From Parasitella parasitica (lineage: Eukaryota; Mucoromycota; Mucoromycetes; Mucorales; Mucoraceae), in NCBI GenBank assembly GCA_025201805.1, contig MU619317.1, positions 89,258 to 153,257 of the forward strand: DNA of 64,000 bases. The letters are read 5' to 3'. The stretch's first letter is position 1, and the number at the start of each line of letters is the position of its first letter. Position numbers and translations under genes: made by a program. Positions 12,042 to 24,068 of this stretch are shown piece by piece. The notes below the pieces were generated by a model, which saw only the letters and a list, made by a program, of their open reading frames with translations, had not been told where the DNA came from and ran no database searches.

Positions 12042-12772
12042 ATGATGGAAAATCGTAACCAAGAGGTATAGTAAAACAGAAATTATCCTCTTTATCCTAT
12101 CGCATTTACCAATACCAAGCCCAAAAAGCGGAAGAACGTTCATCCAAGTGCCATTAGTCCAATACGGTGTGGACATTTCCTAAAGTTCCAACACCCCACA
12201 TCAGCTGTACCCCCTCAAAAGACTTTTACAGACCAGTAATTTAGGTGATTACAGCCAAGTATGTACCTTTTGTCACCTCCGTATCAGCAGTACTCGCCAT
12301 ATTCGGAATATTCCATGTGTCACAATCATCAACAGCGGCATCCATACGTGAAACATGGCAATTATTACAGTAGTCTTTTCATTTTTGGGGGGGGGGTTTT
12401 TGTTAATGAATTCAATGGGCTACCAAACATTAGATCCATACCAAAGCTTTCGTGGCTCGCTAGTAACAACAAGACCCGCTCGATATCGAGCGTGAGTGTT
12501 TAAAAGACGCATAAATTCGCTATACTGACCAAGCCCTCATACATATGATATAGCTCATACTCACAGCAGGTAGAGACCAACAGTGCAATTTATTAGTAAT
12601 TATGGGTATTTTGACTGCACAGCAGTACCCAGAAAAAACAATTGAATTCATTGCAGAAAAGATCCATACCATTGTCGCTTTTCACACAAGAAGAACCACA
12701 TCTAACACCATGGCATCAGGAAAGAGATTGTTTCGAATAAACCACAGGTATTTAGGGATTACAAAGATGTAG
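12042..12772 (+). CDS. Cryptic small multi-exon gene, hypothetical protein
   Basis: Six candidate exons join in one frame without a stop: 12042-12065, 12120-12206, 12255-12369, 12434-12491, 12554-12569 and 12623-12772. The intervening segments are 48-64 nt with GT..AG ends, the size usual for this genome. The predicted 149-aa product carries a basic 'PKKRK' stretch (a nuclear-localisation-like motif), a Tyr/Gln/Ser-rich segment ('SPPYQQYSPYSEYSM'), and a helical C-terminal part ('PEKTIEFIAEKIHTIVAF'). I do not recognise the family; a nuclear regulator is only a guess. The 16-nt fifth exon is the weakest element. It lies immediately upstream of, and parallel to, the RGS gene. Confidence 0.35.
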
Positions 12773-12939
12773 AGAATTTTTATGGCAAAATATAAAAAAA
12801 CGTAAGATTTTATGATGGCTACACAAACAAGCTTAAAAGTTGTTTATTCTTGTTATCGTAACATAATAATAGACACTTTTATGAAATAAACAAAAAATCC
12901 CTTTTTCACTCCTCTTTGCCCTTTGCAAACACCAATACA

Positions 12940-15392
12940 ATGCCCAATTCTGCTTCATTATCTACCTATACTACCATGATGCGAGTCAATTCGAAAGGAA
13001 GGCCTTATGCAAAAGTAGCACTATTTACATAAACAAACCTACGTATGTGATATTCATTATATCTATATCTTTTTTTCAAGGATTTGTTTGATCTATATTC
13101 AGCATTGCTGATACAGCAACCATTGGCAGATCACCGCTCTTTATTTCGGACGTACCCCTCAACATTTACCACTGACGAAGCTGTCGAAAGTCTCGGACAT
13201 TTAGAATTCACACATCTCGTATCAGCGCCCAACCCGCTCGATGCCAGCAATCCGATACTCACACGAACGACAACGACGTTCAGCATGTCAAGAGCAATGG
13301 CAAAGACGCTCGGTCAGCACTTTATCAATGCACGACTCGCTGAAAATGCTACAGACCCCCAAAACAGGACGATGAAGGATCGCGGCATATGGTCTCCTAC
13401 GCCAAAAGGCAAATTCATGATCCAGGACTTTAGCCACCGTGCGCGGGTACCTATTAAGCATATGCAGGCACACTTGGCTCGCATTCAAACCTTTTCGATT
13501 GTGCAATTCGAACGGCTGCTAGATGACGACCAGATATCATTTTCGCGACAGAATATGATTGATGCTTTCAAGACAATGATGGAGTGGCTGCCAACAGACC
13601 ACATCATGATTGACGATATCGGCGGTAAATGTGTGAAACTACTGCAAAAGTCTATATATACTAAACTCTCGAACTTGTAGGCGTGAACAATGATAATTTA
13701 ATCGAGTACAAGGATACATTTTACGGGTATCAATGCTTTGAGTGGATCAGCGAATACACGAGCGTAGTCTCCAACGAAGAATCAGAGATGATTGCTGCTG
13801 AATTTGTGCAGTATGGCTGGATGCTGCAGGTCCTTGATAAATCAGACAAGATACTATCCAGAAAAGACGATTCAACACTGTTCAAATACGACCGACGAAC
13901 TCAGTATTATTTGACGGAAAAGGGAAGACGCACATTAGAAGCAAATCGACTCCTGCATGGCCCGTCTTCTTCTTCCTCCAATACAGCCATCCATACCGTG
14001 CCTTCATCTAGATCAAGAACACAGAGCTCAAAAACAACCGCTACAGTTACTAGCAGTGGCAGTAGTAGTAGTAGTATCAAAACAAGCAGTTCATCGCCGT
14101 CGCAGCCGCCGCTTAAGCCAATAGCCCTCCATAAATCAAAGAAAGAGGAGTATGCAAGCCGACTACTACCTACAACTGCAATCACTTCGCTAGTCGACTC
14201 AACCAGTATAGTGCCCAAAGCTGTCATTACCAAACGGAGGTCGACTATTAGCCAAGCATCCATGTCATTGCCACTATCACCCCCATCCACTGCAGGAGCA
14301 TCACAAGACATGAGAGAAACTTATTCATCTGAATCCATGCTGCAAATTGAAAGCAACTCGTGTGATTTTGGATTCTCGTCAGCGTCTTCTACTACGTCTT
14401 CTGCACCTACTACTATTGCGCCCTCAGCGTCCCTGGATGGCACTGAAAGTGCAAAAGAACAAGAGCGCCAAATTTTGCAAGACAGACTCAACCAGCTCAG
14501 AATACAAAATAAAAGCGATCCAGGCGCACCTTTGCAAGAGTCGCTGGAGCACCAGCAGCAGTACCAATATCAGCCCAATTCCCAACATGCTCGATTGGAG
14601 AGCATCCTCGAAGACCCACTGATCCGCATGTATTTTCGCCAGTTTCTCAAGTCATGCTTTTGCGAAGAAAACATCAATTTTTGGGTGGATTACAACGCAT
14701 TGATAAAGAAGTTGGGCTACGTCAGTGAAGATAAAGAAGCCATCAAGCCAGAGGAGCTGCTCTCACTTCCATCTAAACTCTGCGAGTCGTTGCTTGTGCA
14801 CTGCTGCTCTATCTACACCAACTACTTTTGCCCGGACAACGCTCCGAGTGAGCTGAACATAGACCATGGCCTCCGATACGACATTGTGCAATACATGCAA
14901 GCTACTTTTACTAGCATTGCCTATTCTTCGGACGAAGATAGTGGCAACGGAAAGCCCGTGGTGGCTGATGCTTCTAACGTGCCCTTTGGTTCCATCTCGG
15001 TGTCTTCTCATGGCATCCTCTCATCCACCACCATGTCTTCTTTTAGAAGAAAGAAAAAGCGATCAAACAGAAATCATGGCCCAGCTACAAGTAGCAGCTG
15101 CGCAGACGATTCAATGCTGGTGTCTGTTCGTGAAGGCGTCCAAGACTCGCTGCAAACATGCTTGTACAAGATCTTGCACCTGTATGACCAGGCAAATGAT
15201 CATATCTGTCGTATCATGGCGCAAGATTCTGTCCCTAGATTTATGAAAACTCAAAAATATATGGATTTGATGGAATCATACTACTTGACGCCAGAAGAAA
15301 GAAGAAAGAAGCTGAGTCGCGATGGGGATGTTGACGAGGAAGAGGATGATACGGATGAAGACGAGGATGAGGACGAGGATGGTGACTACTGA
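12940..15392 (+). CDS. FlbA/Sst2-type regulator of G-protein signalling (DEP + RGS)
   Basis: Three exons: 12940-13014, 13081-13624 and 13681-15392, giving about 776 aa. The first exon supplies a short N-terminus ('MPNSASLSTY'). Exon 2 starts with a DEP-like domain ('LFDLYSALL', 'FTTDEAVESLGHLEFTH', 'TTTTFSMSRAMAKTL'), a second DEP domain begins exon 3 ('DTFYGYQCFEWISEYTSV', 'YDRRTQYYLTEKGRR'). The RGS domain starts near 'LESILEDPLIRMYFRQFLK' with 'CEENINFWVDYNAL' and ends near 'FMKTQKYMDLMESYYL'. RGS proteins speed GTP hydrolysis on G-alpha subunits; the DEP domains usually bring them to receptors. The RGS core is interrupted by an insert of about 60 residues (Ser-rich, then basic), and the protein ends in an Asp/Glu tract. 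Confidence 0.9.
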
Positions 15393-15884
15393 TGGTACTC
15401 ATAACCGTATTAAGGCTGTATTTTCATCACAAACATATATATACAAATTATCCCACATATGCATGTTACCTTGTGCTTTTATCTCTTGGCTTACCATGTA
15501 ATTCGATTTCCAGTCTGCAATCACAATAGATTATAAATGTACAATATATCAGAGGTAGACAGACTATACAGGCCTATTTTCTGCTGTCTCTCGTTTACAA
15601 GTATCATGCTACTTGTGACACTGCTTGAAGCAAATTAAGATTGTCTCTCGAGTCAAATTGCCAGAAGGACAAAAAAACCTCAATGTAAAAGAATCAGCAA
15701 CAAAATATAAACTTCAGCGTTTCTGTACTTGAGAAAAATAATGCAATTTATTTTGTATGATGTTGTCTATTTATGCAATATGATACTATCAATGTTAAGT
15801 CATGTAAAGTACACTGTATATAGTTGTTGATTCTTCGTGGATAATTGAAACTCTTGCGTGATGGCATAATGTCAATTGAGGTCA
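15393..15884. other. Convergent 3' intergenic region
   Basis: AT-rich sequence between the stops of the RGS gene (+) and chitin synthase (-). Short open frames only. Confidence 0.5.
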
Positions 15885-18715
15885 TTATCCAGATGTGAAT
15901 ATGCCTAGCAACAGAAACATAATCGATCCTAAAAATCGGAATATTCCCAAACCACAGTTGACCCAAAGCATGACGGACATATAAGTTGTCCCAACTGATG
16001 GATTAAATATTGATTCATACTCTGATGCTGTAATGAAAGCTACTAACAAAGCGTTACAGGCAATCCATGCCAACACCAGATGTGTTCTGAAAGAGCGGTA
16101 ATAGTCGTCTTTTGTTAATGACCCGCCCGAACTCTAATAATAGCTCTGGGTTAATACCTTTCATCCATCATGAATCAGACAAATGCGTTTTTTTTACCAT
16201 ATCCTTGGCAGGCTTCTCATCAAGAGCAAACAGGGCGTCGTCGTATTGACAGTTAATATCGTGCTGATCAGCGGGGAGTTCGATATCTACAGTCTTGACA
16301 CCTTTTTCTTTTTCAGATACTTTTACCACGCCCAAGTCCTTGGCAACTGAATTATCGCCCTTTGTTCCCCAACTAAAAATGGCCGTTTAGTAAAATATAA
16401 TACAACATTAAAATAAACTACATACCTCACATCATGCGTATTGCAAAACGCATAGATGTTCAATATGTTAATATAGCCAGGTAAAAGCAGTAGATAAGGT
16501 AAAAAGCTTGTAATCATATGGAATGGTTGGCGGTGTAAGCAGCTTGATACTAAATAGATGCCATAGGTCGAGCTGAGAGAAACAACCATATTCCTTAATC
16601 CAGGATCGTTCATAGCTATTAGAAAATTGGTTGTTGTATCGTATGTCCACTGATGTCTTTCCGCAGCTAGTTGAATTCCTTTATAAATGAGCCATGATGA
16701 ACAGAACAGCATGTAGCACATGATGATTGCAAAGCCTACAAGACACGCCATGAAGAGAAATTTAGATCTACAAAAAAGATTAGATATTGGAATACGAGCC
16801 TCGCGTTTCCAGACAATACCCTTGTGGACGATTCCCCATCGAACATATAAAAACAACAAAAAGTAAAAATGCATAAGCATATCTGAAAAAATCAAATATC
16901 CTGCTTCCCCAGCCATTTCCAAATGGATCTACGTTGGCATCCGAGAGACTCTTGGTAATAAAGTAAAACGCAATGTAAAAGTTGCCCTATTTACATGTTA
17001 GAGGATACATATCATTAATAATATTAACATGTAAGCAAACTTACCACTGAAAACCAGCTAAAGACCAAGCTGATTACATTATAAAGGCCCTCAATCATCA
17101 GCAGCAACGTTCTGTTAAAGCCGTGGCCACTGCTCCATATTTTTCGGAAATGAATCAAGCCATAAACACCTGCAAAAAACGACCCATTCAACCATCTTCT
17201 CCTCTGCGAAATGAATTCTGGTAATTGACTAGGCACATCTGTCTCTCCAAACGCATTATCCACATACTGCAAGAGCCAGCGCTCGTCTTTCTTGGCCACT
17301 AATTCAAAGCAAAGGATCCTGTCTTCGGCTAAATACATATTCGCTTCGAATAAGCCAGTGTTATTCATGCTTTGGTTGCTTCCTTGCAAATTGCCATGTA
17401 AATCCTCGCCAATAAAGTATTTTTCAAGCGGTCCATGACCATTGACATCATTCTTCAAAGCAGCATAACGATACGCCGAAAATGCACCTGGCAGAACACT
17501 GATATAACCAAACACGCTCTCTAAAGGCTTATCGAGAATATTTGACATTTTGTATTCAAAATTCTGCGCAGCCACTAAAGGATTCAGCAATTGACAACAA
17601 GCAGTACCCAACATGGCACGGATTTCGCCACAGGCACCACCCACCAGCGGGTTACGATGGAATACTTTCCACAATTGATAAATGCTGCTGTTTCCGGGCC
17701 TTGTGCCTACGTCGAGCAATATGCAGACATTAGGCTTAATGATGGGCCCAAATGCGTTGAAAAACCATCGATGCGAATTGATTTTTTTGGCATTCTTTTC
17801 TTTTAAGCAAAACATGATTTGAACAGGCACAATGCCCTTGTCAGAGCCCTTGATATTCATATCAGAGTCGATTGATATCTGAGTCGTATACTAGTGAAGA
17901 TGTCAGCAATTTGCGGCTTTGGATGAAATCAGTATGCATACCTCGTAAATATGTGCCTTGACAGGTTTTTCACCCACTACATTTTTGGCAATTCCGGCCT
18001 GATAGACGCCCATCGAAGCCAGTACATGAAGCACCTTTTTATTTACCACTTGTCTACCATCAGCGACAATGCACACAACAATCTTCTTCCAGCCTTCTGG
18101 CCCCCACATAGTGCTCTTCTTTAGACTACACATATGCGCAATATTCTTCATCACGCCATGCATTGTACGGGTAAATAAGATTTCGTCTTCATTATACATT
18201 GTCATGACTATGAATAGTTCGGTTTCTCTATTATAAATCTTGGGTCGTAATGTATAGCCTTTTGATTCAAACTCATCGGGTTCGCAAGTAGCGGCAGTGT
18301 ACCTTAGTTGTGAAAATTCATCATGATCATTGAAAGTAAGCGCACCAAATAAGCGATCTGGAATAGGGCAATCAATGACAAGATTGTTGTTTGTCAATTG
18401 GATTCTGCGGGTTACTTTTCGTCGAAGTACTCCACTTGTTCGATCTCCAGATGATTTTGGTGCGTCTAAATAGGATTCTGTATCTGTGCGTATAAGTGTC
18501 GCTGCGCTGTCTCTATTTTGCTGCGCTACTGGAACTGTTGCCGATTTTTGAGATCGTAATGAAGACAGAGTTTGCTGATTTCTAGCGTAATTTGCTCCTC
18601 CCGCTGCAGTTGATGTGGATGGCAGACAATCATCCTGATCTTCGGTATTGGAGGCAAACCAGCTTGAAAACCAACCACCCACACCGGAATTTCCTTGTCT
18701 TTTACTAAATGTCAT
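15885..18715 (-). CDS. CHS: Chitin synthase (class I-III type)
   Basis: Six exons: 18715-17942, 17890-17045, 16986-16820, 16767-16426, 16372-16198 and 16133-15885. They sum to 2553 nt, a whole number of codons (850 aa), which supports the model. The enzyme polymerises GlcNAc from UDP-GlcNAc into chitin at the plasma membrane. Visible motifs include 'VTMYNEDE'-like '[12 protein letters not shown]', 'VCIVADGRQ', '[10 protein letters not shown]', '[10 protein letters not shown]' (EDR) and the product-binding 'QRRRW'. Several membrane segments follow ('[12 protein letters not shown]', '[19 protein letters not shown]', '[13 protein letters not shown]'). 'SWGTKGDN' near the C-terminus is typical of classes I-III. 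The N-terminal about 130 residues are Ser-rich and probably disordered. No myosin motor or extra domain is fused. Confidence 0.95.
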
Positions 18716-18905
18716 TTTTGTTTGTATATGTTTTTAAAATTAAATAAATAGGTAAAAGGTTAAGAGATGATGGCAATATAAGCTTTATTAAAAGAAATCT
18801 TTGCTGAGTTGCACACTGCCTCTATCCAAAAGGGGGAATTGTATTTGTTATGATTTTGCTAAAATAGCTGTAACCATAACATGCTTGACTTTTTAGGCAA
18901 TTTGA

Positions 18906-21255
18906 TTATTGTTGTAGCGCTTTTGAAAGCGTAGTTGCAACAGTATATAATTCGCTGTTGTCATGGATGCCTTCAAGTCTATTTGAGGTGATCGATTTGA
19001 CAGCTTCAACTACCTCTGAATTACTATCTTTTCTGGCCAATTCGACCATCTTACAGAGCAACGTACAGGCATTGCATTTGATCTGAACAGGCATATCATT
19101 ATCCTTAGTGCAAACACTATCCACTAACACTTGTACAAATGATCTTGATTCATCCTCTTTTTGCTCGCCTCCTTCTTCATCTGGTTCACTGGCAATAATA
19201 GGCAGAGGTGGATCCGCAATGAAGAGTAACAATGCATTCCTTGTGATTGTAACGTCGCTTGATTCTGAAAGTATTAATATCAATGCCAGGATGCCATCAT
19301 TCTTTAATACATCGAATTTCGACGTTCTAACAAGCTCGATAATTGGCTCCAAAACATGTGCCTCCATTACTTGCATCCTCAAGTCATTGCTGTCCTTTTG
19401 TTTCCAAACTGATTTGACCAAATTAGTCAAAATACGTGTGGCTTCACTTTTCGCTCCAACATCGTCTACTCTTTTCAAAAATCGAGTAACACGGGATAAT
19501 GTGTTGTTTTCTTGGATAATACGCTTGGAATTTTCATCTAAATTAGCTATTAAACTACCTATCTGATCTTTTTTTTTAAAAAAAACACACTTACAATTGC
19601 TTGCGCACAACAATTTGATGATGCCAATGGTAAGGAACTGATTCCTTTTGAGCATGTCTTTAGTTTCATCAATAGTCGGAGATAGAATCTCGAGGCAATT
19701 GCCATTTCCAATGATCACCTTGTTAGATGGTGGAAGACACAAGTGCTTTAGACAGCCCAAGATGACATACTGAGACATAGCGTTGTCGGTAGTTTGATAA
19801 AGATCCAGCAATAATTTCGATAAATTGTAGTTTTCGACTAGCTCGATGCAATGTTGGTCTGTTCTTGCAAGATTTCCAAGGACATAAATAGCACACTGAT
19901 GCACAACTTCTGACTTGCTCTTGGCCATGGCCAATAGTTTCGATAAAATACGATCATTTTTATACAATTCCTCCATCTTTGAATCTGTGGATGCTGCAAA
20001 GATAGTAATTTTGTTCATGTTTTCGCGAATCTTTTTCAGTTTGTCTTTATCCTGCTTGTCGTCCAGTTCAAATTCAGTATCTTCCAAGAATTCAAGCAAA
20101 AAGTCCAATTCTCCACAGTCGATGATTACATTTTGAAGATCATCTATCAACAAGACGTTAGAATTTGAACAATCATAGCACTTTGATAGCGTACCATCAT
20201 CAATAATAAGTTGAAGTAGTGTATCAGTAAGATTTTCTAACATGTCTAAATTGTCAGTGTATTGGTGAGAATAATGCTTAATCCTGGCAATATAAGCTTT
20301 GATGGTGTAGGGTGTAGCGATAATTTTGCGGGCAGATTCTATAGGAGCATTATCTGAGTATCCATTTGATGTATGATAGGATAAATCGCATACCTTCTGC
20401 TACAATGTTGTCCAAAACTTTAGCTGCCATGATAATGGATATATCTTCTTCAGGTATGATCAATGCTGTGCGGACGTCTGAGTATCAACTTGATGTATAA
20501 TAGAGATAATTACAAACCTTCATCATCCACTTTTTCAGGTTTGATCAAATTGACAAGACTTTTGGCAGCCCCAGATTCTGCAATTTCAATTTGAATGGGA
20601 GCTTTGCAAAAGTGAGAATACTGGTGGCTAATCCGTAAAAATAAAATAAAAATACTTACCATAATCCATGCTGCTGTTGAGATAAAATCCACAGACTGTG
20701 CGAGTCAAGTCTAGCCTTGGGGTTTCAGTCAAATAGCGTGCTACAATAGGAACAATACCAGCATCCTTGACACGTTTCCGATTATTTTCTATTGTTTACC
20801 AGTTAGTTCTTATACTAATAAAAATGTAGATCAAATTACCATTATCAAAACATAAATTTCCTAAAACTCGAAGTGCCTGAATTTGAAAATTTAACTGCTT
20901 TCCAGATGCCTCATTCAACGACTTTGCCAAGTTTTCAATTATACCGGCATCACCAAGGGGAGATCGTAACGAATCTAATCAGGTGTTAGTTGGTTTCTTT
21001 TATCACTCAAAATTTCTCTGTTACCTGTACGTAATGCGTCTGCTAGACCTTTACATGCAAGAGTACCTTTCTCCCAGTTTGAGTTATCTTCGTTCAAAAG
21101 GTTCAAAGTATTCACAGCATCCACAATGGGGTGAACTGCAATGGCGGGATCTACAATGATATTACTAGAAATGTATGGCATATTTGTCAATTTTACAATT
21201 TACCATTCTTTACAGAATTAAGGGCACTCTTTAAAGTTTCCACCGAGATACTCAT
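18906..21255 (-). CDS. Rap1 GTPase-GDP dissociation stimulator-like (smgGDS) armadillo protein
   Basis: The start is placed at 21255 ('MSISVETLKSAL'), followed by several small exons (for example around 21170-21010, 20960-20845, 20775-20650, 20640-20520, 20480-20390) and the long last exon 20243-18906. The product is all-helical with armadillo repeats ('CAIYVLGNLARTDQHCIELVE', 'SEATRILTNLV', 'KCNACTLLCKMVELA') and matches the RAP1GDS1 family. These proteins bind small GTPases carrying C-terminal polybasic tails, especially RhoA, and act as chaperones or exchange stimulators. The segment 19594-19559 could be a 36-nt in-frame intron (GTAAGT...AG) or read through as Lys/Phe-rich codons. The gene's 5' flank runs directly into the assembly gap, so its promoter is missing. 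Confidence 0.78.
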
Positions 21256-21296
21256 CTTTTACCGGCAATTAAAGATAAACAAAGAAAACACGAAAA

Positions 21297-21521
21297 NNNN
21301 NNNNNNNNNNNNNNNNNNNNNNNNNNNNNNNNNNNNNNNNNNNNNNNNNNNNNNNNNNNNNNNNNNNNNNNNNNNNNNNNNNNNNNNNNNNNNNNNNNNN
21401 NNNNNNNNNNNNNNNNNNNNNNNNNNNNNNNNNNNNNNNNNNNNNNNNNNNNNNNNNNNNNNNNNNNNNNNNNNNNNNNNNNNNNNNNNNNNNNNNNNNN
21501 NNNNNNNNNNNNNNNNNNNNN
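21297..21521. other. Assembly gap (225 N)
   Basis: A run of N from 21297 to 21521. It removes the likely promoter of the smgGDS-like gene. Any open frame crossing it is meaningless. Confidence 1.
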
Positions 21522-21745
21522 CTCGTTTAATCCTCCATAGGCAGCATATTTGATGTATAATATATTACTACAGCATTCATAATTGAAAGGCATGTGTTTA
21601 CTCAACATATTGAAATAAATCTCCACATTTTACTTCATCAAGAATGATGTTAAGTATCCTATATTTCAATCAAGACGCAACATCGTTGTTGATTCTTTTA
21701 GACTGGACCAAATTACCACACAAACATAACATTCTCTGGACGTAT

Positions 21746-21760
21746 ATATATATAAAAAAG
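21746..21760 (+). promoter_or_regulatory. TATA-like element upstream of secreted repeat protein
   Basis: A TATATATATATAAAA stretch lies about 85-95 bp before the ATG at 21841, a fitting place for a fungal TATA box of a strongly expressed gene. Confidence 0.4.
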
Positions 21761-21840
21761 GACAAGATGTAGATAAGTTTCCTTACTATTTCTCTCTATC
21801 TTAACGCATATACTTTAACTCAAAGATACGAAAGTTCAAC

Positions 21841-22863
21841 ATGCGTACCGTTTTTGCTATTTCTTCAGCTATTACTCTTTTTACTGCCTCAGTATTTGCG
21901 TCAAAGAATGCCGATTTCAATCCAGTCAACTTTGTCGATGGAGTTGCTGCTGCTCCTGCTTCTCTGACCAATGAATTTGTCACTTTCCGTTGGAAGGGTG
22001 AGGAATCCGTTGCCATGGAGACCTTTAATCTTAATGTTGAAAACACTGCTCGCATTCAAGTTACTGATTTCAAGAACCGTGGTGATATGTTTGAAGTCTT
22101 TGACAATGGTCAATCTTTGGGTATGACTACCAAGGTGGACACTCTTAAGGATGAAGAGGTCTTTGCTGCTACCCCTGAAGAAGCTCTCAATGATGACCGC
22201 TTCAGTAAGGGCATCTTTGACTTGGCTACAGGTGAACACAAAATTACAATCAAAGCAATGGGTCCTTATGAGGCTGGTACTGCTGCTATCCGTGTTTTGG
22301 ATCAAGCTAATGTTGCCTTCCACAAGAAAGGTAGCCACCATGATGATGACGATGATGACAATGATGATGACAATGGCCATAAGGATGACGACGATGAGGA
22401 TGACAACGACGATAAGAAGCACGGTCATGGTCATAAGGGTGGCGATCATGACGACGATGATGAAGAAGGAAAGGGAGACTGGCACAAGGATAGCCACCAT
22501 GACGATGATGAGGGAGGAAAGGGAGACTGGCACAAGGGCGGCGACCATGATGATGAGGAAGGTGGAAAGGGAGACTGGCATAAGGGCGGCGACCATGATG
22601 ATGAGGAAGGTGGAAAGGGAGACTGGCACAAGGGTGGCGACCATGATGATGAGGAAGGTGGAAAGGGAGACTGGCACAAAGGCGGTGACCATGACGATGA
22701 GGAAGGTGGAAAGGGAGACTGGCACAAGGGTAGCGACAAATGGAGTCATAAGCGTCCTACTGATGAAGAATACGATCTCTCTCACACCATCACTCTGACC
22801 AAGACCAAGTGGGTTGTCCAAAAGCCTACTCATGTAGGTACCATCGGCATTGTTCCTCTTTAG
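21841..22863 (+). CDS. Secreted protein with Asp/His-rich and GKGDWHK tandem repeats
   Basis: A single exon of 340 aa. Residues 1-20 are a clear signal peptide ending 'ASVFA'. Residues about 25-160 form a compact beta-rich domain ('FVTFRWKGEESVAMETFNL', 'GDMFEVFDNGQSLGMTT', 'FDLATGEHKITIKAMGP'). Then follows a very acidic Asp/His stretch and six 16-residue repeats built around 'GGKGDWHKGGDHDDEE' (DNA 22440-22738, 48-bp unit). The tail is basic and beta-like. The Asp, Glu and His pattern suggests binding of divalent metal (Ca, Zn, Cu or Fe) outside the cell or in the wall; this is inference. No known family name is recognised for the N-terminal domain. The repeat makes the opposite strand open too, which is an artefact. 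Confidence 0.85.
   Translation: MRTVFAISSAITLFTASVFASKNADFNPVNFVDGVAAAPASLTNEFVTFRWKGEESVAMETFNLNVENTARIQVTDFKNRGDMFEVFDNGQSLGMTTKVDTLKDEEVFAATPEEALNDDRFSKGIFDLATGEHKITIKAMGPYEAGTAAIRVLDQANVAFHKKGSHHDDDDDDNDDDNGHKDDDDEDDNDDKKHGHGHKGGDHDDDDEEGKGDWHKDSHHDDDEGGKGDWHKGGDHDDEEGGKGDWHKGGDHDDEEGGKGDWHKGGDHDDEEGGKGDWHKGGDHDDEEGGKGDWHKGSDKWSHKRPTDEEYDLSHTITLTKTKWVVQKPTHVGTIGIVPL
22440..22738 (+). repeat. 48-bp in-frame tandem repeat, about six copies
   Basis: Six near-identical copies of a 16-codon unit centred on 'KGDWHK'. The three central copies differ mostly at third codon positions, so selection or recent duplication preserves the protein sequence. Confidence 0.9.
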
Positions 22864-23570
22864 ATCAACCAAAAGAAGTAGGTTCCTCTATGCTGTATCT
22901 CATTTCTTATCGTGGCTGATTTCTTTTCTTTTTTGTATAGTTCATCGGAATTCTTGTTCAATAACTTGATAATTTATTATATTATACACACATACCACTT
23001 TTTTCTGCCAAAACACCACGTCTTTTCTTTCCTAATAATTTCGATAGTAATTTAGTAAAAATATTCAATATCATTATTTGTCCATGAGAAAGTGGTATTT
23101 AAAACCTGTGCCGCCGATGCAATGTATGCTGAAATCTACTATCATTGTAATCAAAGACTACTGAGATCGGATAATGACCACTGAAATAAACTAAGCGGCC
23201 CTCTATGCATTCATCCTCTATGCATTCATAACAAGTGGTGATTCAGGATAGAAACTCTTTTTAGTTTCTTGCAGACTATTCCCCCTGGATATCATTTGCA
23301 AGTATTGTCTTGAGCCACAGCAAGCTAACGATGGTGGTAGCTGAAAAAACGATACGGTACGGCATTCACTCCAGTGACTAGATATTTTTTCATCCCAAGC
23401 ACTGCATAGGCAAGGAACGAGCTGAAGAAACTGATCTAATCCTTTCTTTTATCAGAGAAAACCATTCAATAGTGGGTTTCGCTCAAAATTTAAATGGTAG
23501 CGTCCTAACCGTACATGAAAGAAAGGTCTTTCTCAACAAATAGCATGCATAGATTGTTCCAGATTCTTCA
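22864..23570. other. Intergenic/5' region of NF-YA gene
   Basis: The 3' end of the repeat protein and the upstream region of NF-YA. A direct repeat of about 15 bp (CTCTATGCATTCATC) occurs twice near 23201-23231. An upstream coding exon of NF-YA may lie here but I could not place it. Confidence 0.4.
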
Positions 23571-24068
23571 TCGCCATCGGCAACTGTAGACGCAGAAGCC
23601 GTTAAACACGACGCAGAACAAGTAGGTTGTTTGATGAATAAAATAACATTAGGGATTTATATTCAAATACGCTTAGATCGCCTCTAGGAATACGGCTGCA
23701 GCCATTGCTGCTATTGTGCAAGTCATGGTGCCTGCTCATAATAAAGCAGCACCAATTACGAAGAAAGAGCCACAAGAAGAGCCATTATACGTGAATGCAA
23801 AACAGTACCATCGAATTCTTAAGCGTAGAGCTGCACGACTTAAACTGGAAGAACAGTACAAGAATTCCAGAGCCAGAAAACCGTATCTTCACGAAAGTCG
23901 CCATAAACATGCTATGAGAAGACCTCGAGGACCCGGTGGTCGATTCCTAAGTAAGTGCATTTGAGTGTTTCGTTGTTGTTAAATCATAAATGACTTACAG
24001 TTTTACAAGCTGCTGCTGAAATCGCTGAATTAGAGCAGCAGCAACAGCCGCTGCAAAATAATCATTAA
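23560..24068 (+). CDS. HAP2: CCAAT-binding factor subunit NF-YA/HAP2
   Basis: Recognisable exons: about 23560-23621 ('[20 protein letters not shown]'), 23677-23950 and 24001-24068. The first exon(s) and start codon were not found. Exon 23677-23950 has the full NF-YA core: '[20 protein letters not shown]', the A1 helix that binds the NF-YB/NF-YC dimer, and '[19 protein letters not shown]' followed by 'GPGGRF', the A2 DNA-binding segment that reads CCAAT in the minor groove. The last exon is short and Gln-rich ('[13 protein letters not shown]'). The subunit acts in the nucleus with HAP3/HAP5 partners, which are not in this window. Its stop is only 56 bp from the stop of the convergent TFIIS gene. 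Confidence 0.88.

Noticed and set aside
22440-22738. Possible CRISPR-like array from regular repeats
   Set aside because: Repeats are contiguous 48-bp coding units without spacers.
21901-22872. A 323-codon minus-strand frame opposite the repeat protein, and a second 215-codon plus frame
   Set aside because: Both arise from the 48-bp repeat being open in several frames; they lack domain structure and natural starts.
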